64,000 bases of DNA, taken from the NCBI RefSeq assembly GCF_000764305.2, contig NW_025933335.1:1-64000 (forward strand), given 5' to 3'. This DNA is from Hyalella azteca (lineage: Eukaryota; Arthropoda; Malacostraca; Amphipoda; Hyalellidae). A program made the position numbers and the translations under genes. Below the pieces are notes generated by a model. It had not been told where the DNA came from, searched no databases, and saw only the letters and a program-made list of their open reading frames with translations. Positions 11,191 to 25,305 of the stretch are shown piece after piece. Position 1 is the stretch's first letter. Each line of letters opens with the position of its first letter.

Positions 11191-11995
11191 AGCTCGACGG
11201 GAAAAACGCTGGGCAAATTCAATTATTGTGTAACATTCGTTGCTAGTTTTATAGATTTACATGGTTTGGATAACCTGAATATGAACTAAAATATATGCAC
11301 TGATGTAAGGAGCAGGACTGAAAAAAAACACCTAAAATTTTTGGTAAGCTTTCAGTTATTAGAAGCATCCACTGGAGCGAAGTATTGAGATGCCTGTATT
11401 AAAAATTCTGCACATGAAATTATAGGTGTCACTGGTACAAGATTCTACGCTGCCAAAATTTAGGTATCTCTTTTATTTATTTATTTATTTCACTGCAAAA
11501 ATAGCAAAGCTGTGATTGATTTGTGGGTCTAAGCTATACGTTTATTTTGTTTCAATAAAGTATAGCTGCAAGATTTCTCGATCGTTGTTTTCACTCATGT
11601 TATCCTGATTTTCAAGCTATACTTGTTTCATTGACCTATATTTCTGTTCATAATTACCAGTAATATATTCAACCATACAAATTTGGTTGATAGTACACAA
11701 AAAAGTAACTTAGTAATTTCACGATCTGGAAACAACACATTTGAAATTATTGGGCTTCATGAGTAACAGTCTCGGCTGACGTTTCAAGGCCCAATGATCG
11801 AATTTTTCCTTGGTTGAGCTGTTGGAAATGGGTTCCATTCTTTCTTGTTGGATTCCTCAATGAAATTAAGTTCTAGACACGCACTTTATTGGACCGGCAA
11901 AACGGAGCAAAACAAGCCGTCACGAAACTGGAGCTCAATAAAACCTAAAAGCAATTCCACCCAAACGTCAAATAGAGCAAAAGCCATCCATTAAA

Positions 11996-12190
11996 ATCCG
12001 TTTTAAAAATTTAATTGATTCAAACCCGCTTCATAAAAATTCAATTAATCCACATCCGAGAATTTAATTAACACCCGCGTTATAAAATTTTTAATAAATA
12101 ACACGTGCTTTATAAGAAGTTAATTAATCAACACTCGCTTTGTAAGAATTGCATTCATTAACACCCGCTTCACAAGAACTTCATTAAATT
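11996..12190. repeat. Degenerate minisatellite, about 35 bp period
   Basis: Five to six diverged units with a core like ttaattaacacccgcttta. Units vary in length. No coding meaning is seen. Confidence 0.7.
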
Positions 12191-12479
12191 TTATAGCTTT
12201 TCGCGTACTTAACGTGACTAATGAACGAACCTCTTCGACAAGCAAGACGACAGCCCAGCTTGAACTGAACAAAGCTCAGAGCTTTTCCTCCTGGACGGTC
12301 GACGAGAAAGTCAAGATCGTTGGCAACAAATCTCATTTGAGCAAAGCAAACAGATTTGCCGGGATTAGTCCAGTCGACTGCAGCCGATGGAAAGTAAACA
12401 AACTGTGATCAGTGAAACACTTGTCGCAGAGAACAATTTTCTTGCTACGTCGTCGGCCTGAAGACAAAACGGGAAGGAA

Positions 12480-12650
12480 TTTGACAGAAATAAAAAAAAA
12501 ACTGACGAAATTCTACAGAAATAAACGAAACCTGACGATATTCTACAGAAATAAGCGAAACCTGACGAAATTCAACAGACACAAACGATACCTAACGGAA
12601 TTCAACAGAAAAAAGTGAAAATCTGACGGAATTAAACAGAAACAAACGAG
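12480..12650. repeat. 30-bp minisatellite
   Basis: About five units with the core cctgacgaaattctacagaa. Because the period is a multiple of three, one frame stays open as a repeated RNKRNLT-type peptide. I treat that as a by-product of the repeat. Confidence 0.75.
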
Positions 12651-12659
12651 AAGGTCGTC

Positions 12660-15600
12660 GGCGAGAGCAACTCAACGGCCCCAGTACAGCGCCAAGGTAC
12701 ACGTGACAAAATTTAGTACCTAACTACCGATGGTCTATAAGCTGTGCGTATAATTTTAATAACTTTAATTCACCGTCACAGTTTGAAAGATTCTTACTTC
12801 AAGATTCCCAGAGTAGGAATTTATCGGCGAATTGTGAAGTCCAGCTAATCTATGTTTTTTATTGACTACCTATGAGACAAATTGACTAACGGCAATTTTT
12901 CAATACGTTGTTTCAACTAACGTCATTATGTGTAGTTTCTTCAATCAATTCAATATTGTTAGCCTCATAGTTAACAGTAATGGGCTCTTACTAGTCCAGC
13001 AAGAGCCCATTTTCTGTACAAACTCAACAAATTTCGATTCCAGCCCAAGCAACAATGCGTTAATTTGATCATTGCAATTCCGAATTCTTTATTTGAACTT
13101 TCTATAGCATTATTTTCGTGATTTGCACCGTTTATATTATCCAATATTGTGGCCTTTTCAGAATATTAGAAATAAATTAACACATCTTACGTTACTCTGT
13201 AGTTGTTACTCTGTGTAATGGGTGTGGGCCTTTAATTCTGATAAATGGTTCGAGCACTTGATAAAGTGTCGCATACGAAGACCTTTGCAACGCATTCATA
13301 AATTCACAAAATATCCATACCCTAAAAATATTTGTGAATCTGTTAACAAGCTCAGTCGCCATTAACTCTAATTACTAATTAGCTTGAGCATTGGCCTAAG
13401 TTACAACAATGTGAACCATTCAACGTTGATCTAATGTGCAGTTACGTAAATCCTCCGTAGGTTAATGGTTTTTTATCAGTTAATGCAAGTTATTGAGTAC
13501 TATGAGGCGAGGAGGACCGACGACGAAGTTACACAACACTACGCAGCTTCCTAACTCAACAACAACAAAACAAGATATTTTCATCACTTCACAACGCAGG
13601 CATACTTCCAACAAGCGTTTTAATTAGGCTTGTCTACATAATAATTAGAGGCAAGATTAATAAGATTCTCATTATAGGTTATAGTGGATTTTAATTTTTG
13701 CAGAGGTAATGTTATATACAGTTATTCAAACTTTGTTTTACCTTTATCTATTTACTTGCTTACTATTATGATATTTATTAATTTTAATCTATTTATCTAT
13801 AAATTAATGCTCGAGCGGAAAAAGGTGTTGCTTTCCTCATTTATTGTATGTCAGTAAACATGTTTCTAAACTGAAGCCTAGTCTAAATTCAGCTTTCATC
13901 TCTTATCCACTTGAAATTTTAAATAGATAGGTTCTACCATTTTTTTCTTTAGCTTCGCCATTTATTTGTAAATTAAGGTTTTATTTGTATTTAATTTCGA
14001 CTGGACTAACTACTCATTGTATTTGCATTCCAGAATTTTTAAACTGAAGTTTTCTATATTCCAGAATTTTTAAACGTTTTCTATAAGGTGTATTAAATTT
14101 TTGTGGTATTTTCTTTGATTTTATATTTTTAGTGAATTTGCGATTCAAGCAAACGAGTGACATTAATACTTATTCACTAGTCATGGACGGAGAGCCTCAT
14201 GTGAATAAAATATTCAGTCTTTTTAATGCGATCATTTGTGCAATTTGTTCATTCATCGTATCAATTGAATTGACGAGACGCTCGTAATGATTCTTGTGGC
14301 ATTCTAGTGTACTCTTTAATACCAATATTAGTGGCAGTATGTGACATTGAGATTAATAACTAACCTAGCTGATGACAGCTAACTGTTAATCTACAACTAA
14401 TTCATTTCACGCACAATATATAGCTTTGGCATTTTTTTAAATTAAAGACAAAGTAATAGTGACTAAGTCTGAAGGTATCATTGCACTCTATATGTATTAT
14501 GTACAGCTACGACAAACTTATCGACCGAAGCAATGTTCCGAGGCGCGACCATGGCAATATATTAGAAATTAGTGTGCATGATAATTGTGCGCTTGCAAAT
14601 TATGAGAACGTTAAGGCTGTGTTCTAAAGCGCATAATTCAATTCGGAGCCGTTTATCTGCTCGTTAATTGGAGGACCAGCAGCAGTGTAGCTTCATCTTT
14701 ATGTATGCTCGTTGGTTCCATATATTTGACCACAAAATACCTCTTATGGATTGCACCAAAAATTTAAATTTGGTTTTGCAGTTGGTGAACATAGATTTTG
14801 TTTAAAAAACGAAAAAAGTTTTGTCCGAGTTCAGAAACGAAATTTAATGGGAATGCAATCTTCTATGCAGAATGTGGGTTTGAATGGGTCTTCATTAGAT
14901 CAGATAACACAAGCTTTATTATCAAAGGGTTTATTACGGGTTTTAATTACGGTAATGAAGGAATTAGAGATGATGGGATTCAAAAATTTTAGTATTTATT
15001 GAGCCCTAGAACGCCGGACTAATTTGCTAGTGTAATATAAAATTTAAATATCATATAAATATAATTCAATTGAGAGAACTCAACTAAGGATCAATTGATG
15101 AATTGGGTTGATAAGTTTTAATTAGGTTGAATGTGGGACTCCATTTCGCAATATTAATAATTAGAAGCAAGTAATTTAATACTTACGTACTTCAGTGCTC
15201 AAAATTATTTTTCTGCGCAATGGAGTCTCCGGATATTTAAATAATCATTATTCAGCATTAAATACATTTCACTCCAGCCGAAATGTTCTTACTTGGTGTT
15301 CATCCTAGGCTAAACCATCCGTCTCTTTTATTACCGGAGTTTTAGTTGCATCCACTATAATAGAACAGCCCAAATTAACTGTGTGTGATCAAAGGCTTCG
15401 AGAACAACACGCCCCTTCAAAGTGAACGCGTTAAACATTGGTTGTTTCGGCCCTCTTTTCATCTCCGTTTACTGCACTCTCGAACTCGAGTTATTTTATA
15501 CTACTTGGGGCACTCTCGCCCTCGATTTATATTACACGTGTTGGTCTTTGATTACTCTTTGTTCAGTGCTCGAAAACTTGCCCACAAGTCTTTGATTGAA

Positions 15601-16680
15601 ACCGATTGCTCTATTCATAACCTTTTGAACTAACGAGATCTGGGGTTTTTTCACCTCATGTGATTCAACTGAGCGTAAATTAACACGTGTTCTCTAAGAA
15701 TTACGATTCATGAATACGCTCATTATAATGAATTTTTGGTTCTTTATTAAAATGTTAGACTGTCATTTATGTCATTGCAGCGTTTTTAATAATTCGGTAA
15801 ATTAAGCAAGATGGCTGTTTTTCAGGTAATTTTGAAATTCATGGCAAGGCAAACTGTGGTCATTACATACTTAATTAATTTTTTTATCGTTTTTCATCCG
15901 TTCCCTGAAGAAAGCCTGAAACTGAACGTAGTGTTCCAGTACGCCAAGTGGGTCTCGGGCGGCCATAAACCACACTCTTCTTCACCGGAGAACATCTCAA
16001 GATTTTATCACCGCTCTCAACTTATAAAAAATTTCCGGGAATGTTCGGTTCCGTCATTAACGCTGTCGTTTATTATCTCGGCAGCAGCTGCGGCTTATTG
16101 TTCTTCAAGTGGATGTTGTCGGTATCGAACAAATTTTTCGATGCCTGACTTTGAATTCTTCGTAGACTGTATCTATTGAGCTTCTTTAAATTGATTTTAC
16201 GAGCGTGAATCCAAAATTATTATCCTATCCTAATTTGATTAGTAGATTTGCTATTTTCATTAATGTCTTTTTCCAATTATCATCTTTGTTTTGAGATTAT
16301 TGCTGATACTATGAGAAGGTATTTTTATAAGCGCTAAGATAATGGCTAATGCCTAAGATGAAGTTCTTCAAAAAATAATTTCAATTATAAGATTTAACTT
16401 CTCAGGTTCATTGCATTTACCATATCAATTTTGATCAACCGAAAAATTTCAGAGCATATATAGTAAAGTTGTTCGATTACAAATTAATCAACAAGAACCC
16501 TGCCGGTATTTGGAGTTGTTGCAATTCTGTAATATTATTGCAGATGCTGAACTGCAAACTCGAGCATATCCTGCAGACGTTTTCAAATGCATCCTTTGAG
16601 GTTATTCCATGTCGTGGATTACTCGAACTGCAAATGTTATGGCACTGATGGAAACTGTTCGCTCGGATTACTTTAATGTT
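12660..16680. other. Non-coding stretch
   Basis: AT-rich sequence. Two longer open frames (14751-15002 and 15811-16179, plus strand) show no recognisable domain and no convincing splice context. No transposon ends were seen. Confidence 0.5.
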
Positions 16681-16687
16681 ATTAATG

Positions 16688-16764
16688 GCCTTCCTATGCA
16701 GGTACAAGGTGTACTAAATCCTGCTTAGCAGGATTTAGTACACCTTGTACCTGCATAGGAAGGC
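16688..16764. repeat. Perfect 38-bp palindrome with one-base loop
   Basis: The left arm 16688-16725 and right arm 16727-16764 are exact reverse complements around a single t. The outer end reads gccttcctatgcaggtac. A stem this long with a one-base loop is unusual in genomic DNA and fits either a cruciform-capable insertion or a foldback sequencing or assembly chimera. Confidence 0.95.
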
Positions 16765-16769
16765 TATAG

Positions 16770-19700
16770 GAAAAGCATAGGAAGGAAAGCCTCAACCTAA
16801 ATGAAACTTTACCGATAAGTAAGTGTTGTATTTGTTCGCTGGGAGGTTAAATAATTTTTATTATAAATTGAATTATAGAGCCAAGGCTTGTCGAGACTTC
16901 AGCACAATTTTTTTAGGATTAAAATAATGCCTTTTGAAAATTTTTCTTTATTGGCCGTAATAACTAAAAACGAAATAGGAGATAATGTAATATTGGACAC
17001 ATCAATGAAATTTTTCGCCGAATATTAACAATTAACCTCCTATTCGGTTATTGAATGTCAAAAAAAATTTCATGATAGGCCACGCTGATCCAATAATGGT
17101 CAAATAGTTATGTTGGAAAATGATAATCACACAAAGTAACCCCTAACACATTGAGCCCAATTAAGAAAAAAATGATTGACATGAATATATGAATTTTAGC
17201 CTGCTTGCTTCCCAGATTACTCGCCGTAAACTTGCCGCATTGCAGCAACGAAAACGTGTGGGCTGTTGCATCTTTCTTTGTATAGCGTAAAAATTGTAAG
17301 GTTGCTTCTGAAACCCAAGATACTGTGTCAAAAATAACGTGGCAGGTTTTGCAGAAATATATCAGTCCTTAAAAATATTTGGAATCTGGTGTTCATATGG
17401 TGAAACTTGAGACCAGGTGCAACTAAAAATATTTTTCTCCGTTGTTGTGACAACGTACATACGTACTTAATCATCTGTTAAAATACGATTTAATACTAAC
17501 TCATAAATTAAATAGGTGCAGCGTCGAGTTGAAAAGAAAAATTTGACATCATTATGCGCATAATTTCTGAAACCGTTATAAACCACTAATCACTGAGCCA
17601 CTTTGAATCATTTCCTCATGTTCCTATTTGCTGAGACTTACACAATTTTGTAAAATTTCCATGCAGTGGTTTTCACAAATCATTTTAACTCCTCTAGAAT
17701 GCCAGATAGAACATCAGCCGACTCGGCGTTGAGCTTTGAGTAATGCTGGCTTCGTTGCATCACATCATTATAATTCACGTCATTATTTTAATTATATCGC
17801 ATCTGAGTGGAAAAAATGCCGTAGTACGAGAACTTTTGGTAATTCATTTTTTAAAACTAAAATTACTGGTGGAACTTCAATACCATCTATCATACATGTA
17901 TTGGGTTAATTACCTCCCATATGATGGGAAAATGCACACCAATACAACGAAATAGAGCAGGACTTTTAAAAACCGAAATGGCTTTCCTCTTAATCTCTTT
18001 ACTAAATTTAACGATCAAAATCGAACCTTTCTCCCTTCGAATTCGCACACAGTTCAAATTTCGTCGGTACTTTTATCGTACGTTCATCATTTAATCAATC
18101 TAACAGGTTCGTGTCAAATGGTTTAAATGTGCCCAACGTTGCGATTTTGGCTTCAGGATTTTCCCCTTACACGACCTTATATCCATGATAAAATCTCGGC
18201 AGAAAGTTGAAGTCTGTCTTTATCACTTTCTTGCCAGCTTTTCCCGTTGGGAATTACAATTCCAGGTACCACGGAAATTGCGGCGCAGCGCAGTACTCTT
18301 GAGAGGACATGAACGTTTTTTTTCTCTACGCGTGTCGTCAGGATTTTGCCCCGAAGTACTCGCGAAATTTTTTTACAAACATTTTGCGGCCGCCGACTCT
18401 GCTGAGCTTGGAATTTTCTGAAGTCCTTGGGTCAATCGAATTTTCGTTTCCGTGAGAGCGTTTAACCGAGGGTTTTGATTTCCGTTCCCGGGAAAAACGT
18501 CCAATAACGTGGCTTTTGGGAGAGTTCTTAAAACAAGTAAGGCACTCTTGTTATGCAACTGAGCTTTGGCTTTTTAGATTCTTTATAAAAAATAAATAGA
18601 TTTCAACTCCTTATCTTTAGGAAATACGGCTACAAATAAAGCTAGAAAAATATAAAGATTACTGATCCCATTTTGAATGCTTCCCGGCTGGGGACAACAA
18701 TAGATTAATAACGAAATAAGCGACACGTTTTTCCCTGCTTTATAAATAACTTCGTTGATGAATAATGCAACCTTGACAAGCGGGTATAGGAATAATTGAT
18801 GGCTTGAGATATGTAATAATTCCATTCTGTGTGAGAGAAGCAGCGTTAAAAATATTTGGTTTTTGGGCTGCAAGCCTGATACTCTAGATTTCATTTTTCA
18901 ATAGGAAGTTATCTTTGTACATCAACACTGAAATATGGGGGTGCCGAAACAGAGTAAAAATGAACCTTGAAATGCCTCTGAAATCTCTTGTAACACTTTA
19001 CGATCACGATGTCAGTAATTATTTATGGCCTTTAAATTCATATGATTTTCGGACTATGGATGATTTAAGTGTCTCTTAATTGTTCCGTGTGATATTTACT
19101 TCATTATAACAGTTTCCGTCCTATGGTGGCTGAATCCAGTGACGTCCAGAGTGGCGGTGGTGGTGACAAATTTTTCATTCAAAATTTCCGGCGGTGTGAC
19201 AAAACAAAACAAGAGCTGGAAAATTCTAAAGCAAAAAATTTTACCCGAATTCCCAAGGTTGATGAAATATCCTAGAAAGAAATGAAATGCAGTTATTCAT
19301 GTCATTTGATGACTGGAAAAGAAAATATTCGCTTATTGAATATTTTTCTAGGTTTAATAATCTGAACTGATCTAAGTTTTGAAAACTGACTGACTTGAGA
19401 GAGGTTGTTAAATATCATACATAAAATAATACGCTTGCTGAACTAAATACTTATATAATATGTTTGCTATACAACCGAACATTATCCTTGATTTCTGCAA
19501 CAAAAAATAATTTCACCCTCAATTTTGAGCGCAAACAATAAAAGATGCCCCTTAGTAAACACTGTAGAACGACATGCGAGTTTGACTGCCACTCAGCGCC
19601 CTCGGTGGCGGTCTTGCGTCATCCCAGGGGTGAATAAAACTATATACTTTCTTCCTTCCTATTGTTTCCTGTGATAAAATTCCTGTAAATTATGCTTATA

Positions 19701-22700
19701 TGAGAATATTAGTGATTAGCCCTCTGAATAATAATAACATTAAATAAGTGCCTTTCACTATATAGAAAGTTTTCGTATGAAAAATAGATGGTGAAAATTC
19801 TTTTCTTTCTTCCTGAAAGCGAGAGATAACATAGTAGGGAAAGCAATTTTTTAAAGAAAAAAAAGTAAGTTGCTGTGACCAAACAACGATGAAAAACAAA
19901 TTTCATTATATTTTCATGTTTTTTTAGAGCTAAAATTTGATTAAAACTTAAACGATGCCCACGACACCACGAAGACTATGGCATCAAACATTGTAAACAA
20001 TGCCCAAGCTTTGTGAAGATGAGCATTGCCATTTATAGACCGGCAATATGACCTGCCAAGCAGGCCGTAACTTTAGCCAACAAGCCGTAAACTTCTAGCG
20101 CTTCACAGTTGAGCGTCGGCGATATATTGTTCCTAAAGCGAATTATGGACGACTCAACTTTCCACATAAAGGAGAGTTCTTGGAAAAAAACGTACTTTGA
20201 AGTCATTTTAAACGTGTAATAAGAGATTCCACTTTAATTACTTTTCCAATGAAACTATTACTAGCTTGTGCAATGCAGCGACAGTTTAAATTCTCAGGAC
20301 AAACAAATTCTGGCAAATCACCCTAAAATTTGCGGAAGTAATAGTACGATTAAAAGTATTTTAAAATAAGCATTTGTGTTCAGTTTTTTCTAAATCTTCG
20401 TTATAAATGCTTTCCTATAAATAATTTATTTTCGTTTTGAATAACAAACTTTTTCTTCCATTCAACTATATAAGAAGAAATTGTATCCGTGATATCGATG
20501 AAAAAAAACATATACATATAAGCTTTCATGTGATTGCAAAATTAATCCTAGAAAAGAATACAGAATAATAGTAATTCAGTGAAATAAATTATAATAATAA
20601 AAATTCAATTTCAAAAATGACATTGAAATACACCATAATAAATTAATTAAAAACTGAAGAAAAACATTTTATTTATTTGAACCGCGGCATATCCTGACTA
20701 AAAAATGTATGATAAAATGCGCTTTCTTTCGGTCTATTGTAAAAATTTCTATGTAGCACGTCAATATTTCCACGATCAAATTTTTAATAAATATTATGAA
20801 CTGTGCCTGTAAATTTTCTTCAGGTCATTCAGCCACTAATTTGTTTTTCGACCTCAAGTTTTAAACTTTTTGAACAGGTTTTGTCTATATGGATTCATAA
20901 GGATTTCAGGTGTTGCTTGGACCCTACAAAGTAATCCTCTTACGTGGGCTTATCTTGCTAGCGGGAAAACCTAGACTATCGCCGAGCGCCTATTCCTCTT
21001 TCAATAGCCAAGAAAATAAGTCGGAATTGGGTCAAAGTTTCATAAAGATGGGCTGCAGGTTCATTTCAGAATATCAAAAAAGGAAAAAACCTTGGAGGTC
21101 AAATATTTTCAAAGTTCAATATATTATATGCTGTAATCAATAATTGCTGATGAGTGTACAGGATAAATTATATCATTAGGTAACGGCAGCCTAATAATTG
21201 TTCTTAAAGCTACAATTGCTATTCAAAACTAAACATGAAATATGATCAAACTATTTATTGAAAACTTTACGATTTATTTTCTTTTATGCATAATGCATTA
21301 TTTAATGTCAGCCACAATTCACCAAATAAAATTTTGGAATCGTTTACTCCTCTACTCTATTTTAAATGCTGCGAAGAAATACTCTAGCCAATTTCTTTCT
21401 TTTCTTACATTAAACTTCCAATTTTCCATTCTTTCATCCTCCATAAATAAAACAGCTAAATGCATTTTCAATTTCTGCAAAACTTTCCATAATTTTTCGC
21501 GTTACAAAATTCTCGTTTATACTCCAGCCTCAAGACTAAAAGTATGATGCTCCATCAGTTCGTTCTCCTAGCCGAGATATTGTGTAGTGAGGCTGATGGA
21601 TGATCCAATGCCATGATAACTACAGCTTGACATGTTTGGCAACCTCTCCTTTATTTATGGGTTCCGCTATTGTCCTTGATAAGATCCTAGCCTTGTTCTT
21701 CGTACGAAAAATCATTATTGTTTGTAGTTTTACACCCTTCAAACAGACCTTGCTAATATTATACATACTCTAGTTAAAGCCGAAGAACAACCAAAGCCGA
21801 TGCATGTTTGTGTTGTTAGAATATATCGAACCAGAAATACTGGCGTCTATTAATCTGAAAACATTGGTAACGCTACATAATAACAGGAAATACGCACTAA
21901 ATGATAAACGCATCCGAATTATCAATTACATCTCATAATATTTAGGAGCGAACGCACGTGTCGGTAATCTGATCATATTTATCCTTATTTCGGGCGAAGA
22001 GAATTGCTCGATTGCAGACTCTTGTTGTACTCACCCAATCACAGTGTCCAATATCTGGACAATATACTCGTTGTGTTATTCCTACGAGACATTGCGCCCG
22101 GCGTATTGGTAGCATTTATGACTGCCATGAAAGGCTTATATCATCCCACGGCGCTATTGTTCAACGTCTCATGACTTACTGTAATAAAAGATATATGTGT
22201 CGTGATGATAGAGAATGTAAATTAAATTCTTGAATAAGAAGAGGTTGAAAAATAACGCTTCCCCAGTGAAATTAGTTTCTGTGTAACATTTCGTGTTATA
22301 TAAGTTTTTGAAATGATTAAAGCATTAAATCTGCTATGGTATCACCTAATGACTACGTCATATTGAGGGAAGCACAACACGTCTTTAGTCTTTATTGAAG
22401 TTTGTAAGTTTGAGGAGCGCGTTTGTTCTGTGCAGAGCAATGGTTTAAATTGCAAATTTGTTAAATATTTCTGATCAATTAGAAATAATTAAATGTGGTA
22501 TTCTTTCTCCGTGATCCTATCACAAGAATTTACGCTTGTATTGCTCGCAAATACATTCGTTTCTTGCTGCTACATGACCCTATTTCCCATGAATATATCT
22601 AATGTACACTTTTTAAATTTAACATGTACAACATTCCATTCATTATCTACAGCACAGGAATGCTCTTATACTTACATATGTTTTAAAACTTAAACTAATC

Positions 22701-22850
22701 CACCGTCAGACCTCCGTTTAGGCCAATCGCCCAATCACACAAAATTATCGGAGCTGGAATATAAAATTCAAATTCAGCCTGTGTGTTTCAAACGATCTTT
22801 CTGTCTAAACCAGAACTGCTCAGTCAGCGTTTAATGTAGGTCGTGTCCAG
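16770..22850. other. Non-coding stretch
   Basis: No supportable gene. A GC-richer patch at about 18170-18560 has a short open frame (18185-18421) without recognisable features. Confidence 0.5.
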
Positions 22851-22855
22851 GACAA

Positions 22856-23182
22856 CTTCTCCCCTCACACTCCCTCATCATCCCCCACCACTGAGACATC
22901 TCTCCCTCATCATCCTCCACCACTGAGACATCTCCTCCTCATCATCCCCCACCACTGAGACATCTCACCCTCATCATCTCCCACCACTGAGACATCTCAC
23001 CCTCATCATCACATCATCCTCCACCACTGAGACATCTCCCCCTCATCATCCTCGACCACTGAGACATCTCCCCCTCATCATCCTCCACCACTGAGACATC
23101 TCTCCTCATCATCCCCACCACTGAGACATCTCCCCCTCATCATCCCCCACCACTGAGTCATCTCACCATCATCATCCCCCGA
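22856..23182. repeat. 32-bp minisatellite, about nine units
   Basis: Pyrimidine-rich units of about 32 bp with the core ccaccactgagacatctc and a catcatc stretch. Units have small indels. There are no unique spacers, so it is not a CRISPR array. Confidence 0.95.
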
Positions 23183-23189
23183 GTTTTTC

Positions 23190-24810
23190 GTCCGGCATGT
23201 AACCTTATATCGCCTGTGTCTCATTAGTTGATCCACGTCGAGCGAGGACCTCATTTACTTGCGAGGGTAATTAGGTTTTGTCTTCATAAGAGCCATGACG
23301 ACTTACCCTCGCAGTGAAGGAAGATTGTGTCCATACATTTCCCCTCGTTTATTGTGACTGAGTGACCGGGGGGTAAATTAAACAGGCAAGGTTGGCTAGT
23401 AAGGACAGGTCATTAGCTGATGTTCTGCTTCCAGGAAAATAAGAACAGACTAGAATAGAATAGAAGTGTCGGCGTTGAAGAAATAGGCCCATGGCCTGTT
23501 GCCGACTCATGAATTTTTCGTTACTTGATTCACAAGGGATCCGGCCTTTGGAACCCGATCTTTCCATATCTGACGATTTATTGAGATAGCTGTTGGACTT
23601 ATTGCCTTAAACTGCCTTACCTTAAATGCGAAGAAATAGATGAACAGTCGAACACAGGCAAGAAATGTATTTTCTTCGGAACAAAAATTATTTAACGGGG
23701 AATTGTTTGTAAAAAAATGAGAAGAGGAAATTCTTTAGTTTTCAAATTCGCTGGCTGGTTTTTCGGCATTCGTTGAAAATAATTGCGATAAAACCTTTTG
23801 ACAAAACTTGCGTATATATGCAATATTGTTTGTTATGTACTGTAAAAAAAATAAAAAAATTAGTTGTATGAACTTTTAGACATGATTTGGCAAAGGTGGT
23901 GAAAAAGTTATATATATGACGCAAAAAAAAAAAAAGAATTAAATTATATTTCACTCATTTCGGTTGAATTTATCAAACATAAAATATCGAAGGATTTTAT
24001 AGATACACAAAATTTTTTTGACACATTATTATTTCTAAACCCTTTAACGAGCAATCCATGACAGGCACGTGTCTGTAAAATCCTGAATTCTGTTAAAATA
24101 ATTTCCTGCATTTTCTTTCGTCTGCTGCAAACTCGACTGATAAATCGGGGTATTATCTTCATTTTGTCAAATCATCGACCGGATAAAAAATTCAATCTGT
24201 CGACTACACTACAGAACTTTCTCATTGAAAAAATATTAAAAATCATAAAATTTGTTCAGGATTATTATCATGCTAATTCCTCATGAACTGAACAACAACA
24301 GATCTGAGATGAACAGTTGGATCACCCGATAATCCGTCTTGCTGATATTCTAATGAACAAAAAGCTTCATTAAACTCAATTAAATTAACTTTGATTGAAG
24401 TTGAGTGGAGCATGTGGGGGACGTTCAAGTTAAATGAGGCATGAGAGATATTGACATTACGATTACGGGAGTAGGAGTTTAGGGAAGTGAATATCCCAGA
24501 ATTCATTTGATTTGAAACGTTTTCTATTTAGAATTTTCTCCGAAAATAAGGCTAAAAATCTTATGCGTTAATGATCGTTTTTAATCGCTATAAAGGCCAA
24601 AATTGTAACACAATTTCATAGCCAAATTAGTATAGATTTTGTTGACGTTAATAAACGAAATGACCGTTGTCATAAAATGTGCGAAGTAAGAATAACAAAT
24701 GGTGGTGTACGAGTAATTAACAATATCATACATATTTGAAAACCCTTCGCTAGAATTTTTCCGAAGACGATGTAAAGGTTTTATTATTATCTCCTACATT
24801 ACTAAATCTT
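23190..24810. other. Non-coding stretch
   Basis: No supportable gene or mobile-element end seen. Confidence 0.5.
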
Positions 24811-24816
24811 CCACAG

Positions 24817-24956
24817 GAAGTACTTTTCAAGAATTAAGAAATAAAACAACAATTTTTTACCAAACTTTGGAACGTTTCTTTTAAAGGGAGTACTTTTCAA
24901 GAATTAAGAAATAAAACGACAATTTTTTAACAAACTTAGGAACGTTTGTTTTTCGT
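24817..24956. repeat. 70-bp tandem duplication
   Basis: Two units at an offset of 70, both containing agtacttttcaagaattaag and differing at few bases. Right after, at about 24973-25012, a 20-bp unit (gtaggcaaaagacatct) is also doubled. Confidence 0.85.
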
Positions 24957-25305
24957 ATAGTTCGTATTTATGTAGGCAAAAGACATCTTTCGTAGGCAAA
25001 AGACATCTGAATTTCTAGGCCGGCAGTTCCGCAAGACAAGCACGCAAGTTTGACTCGAGGGTTTGAACTCATCAAGCGAAGTGTGCTGCAGCGGCCCTTA
25101 CATCCGCAAGCCTGCACTGTAGGTCCTCACATTATAATGTTTACCAATCTCCTGGAACATAGAATTGAGTGAAGAATGTTAGCCTGCCGAAAATCTGCAC
25201 TAAAACGTTTAATTTTATCTGGTATTTATCGATCCTGAGATTGAAAAACTGAGAGATTCTCCTGCCAGTATATGGTTCCGTCTGAATGCCGTGCAAAGAA
25301 AAATA

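Larger units (their letters stand above)
8630..11695. repeat. Large diverged duplication, copy 2
   Basis: Direct-orientation counterpart of 1-4665, shorter because it lacks several segments. It has an internal 247-bp tandem duplication (9877-10370) absent from copy 1. It is interrupted by one N and a mate-pair adapter at 10802-10840, where 1,056 bp present in copy 1 (2740-3795) are absent. Confidence 0.85.

Noticed and set aside
15811..16179. 122-codon plus-strand frame
   Set aside because: No recognisable domain; composition follows the local AT-rich background with a short alanine run.
22856..23182. Regular repeats suggesting a CRISPR array
   Set aside because: Units are contiguous with no unique spacers, and the genome is eukaryotic.
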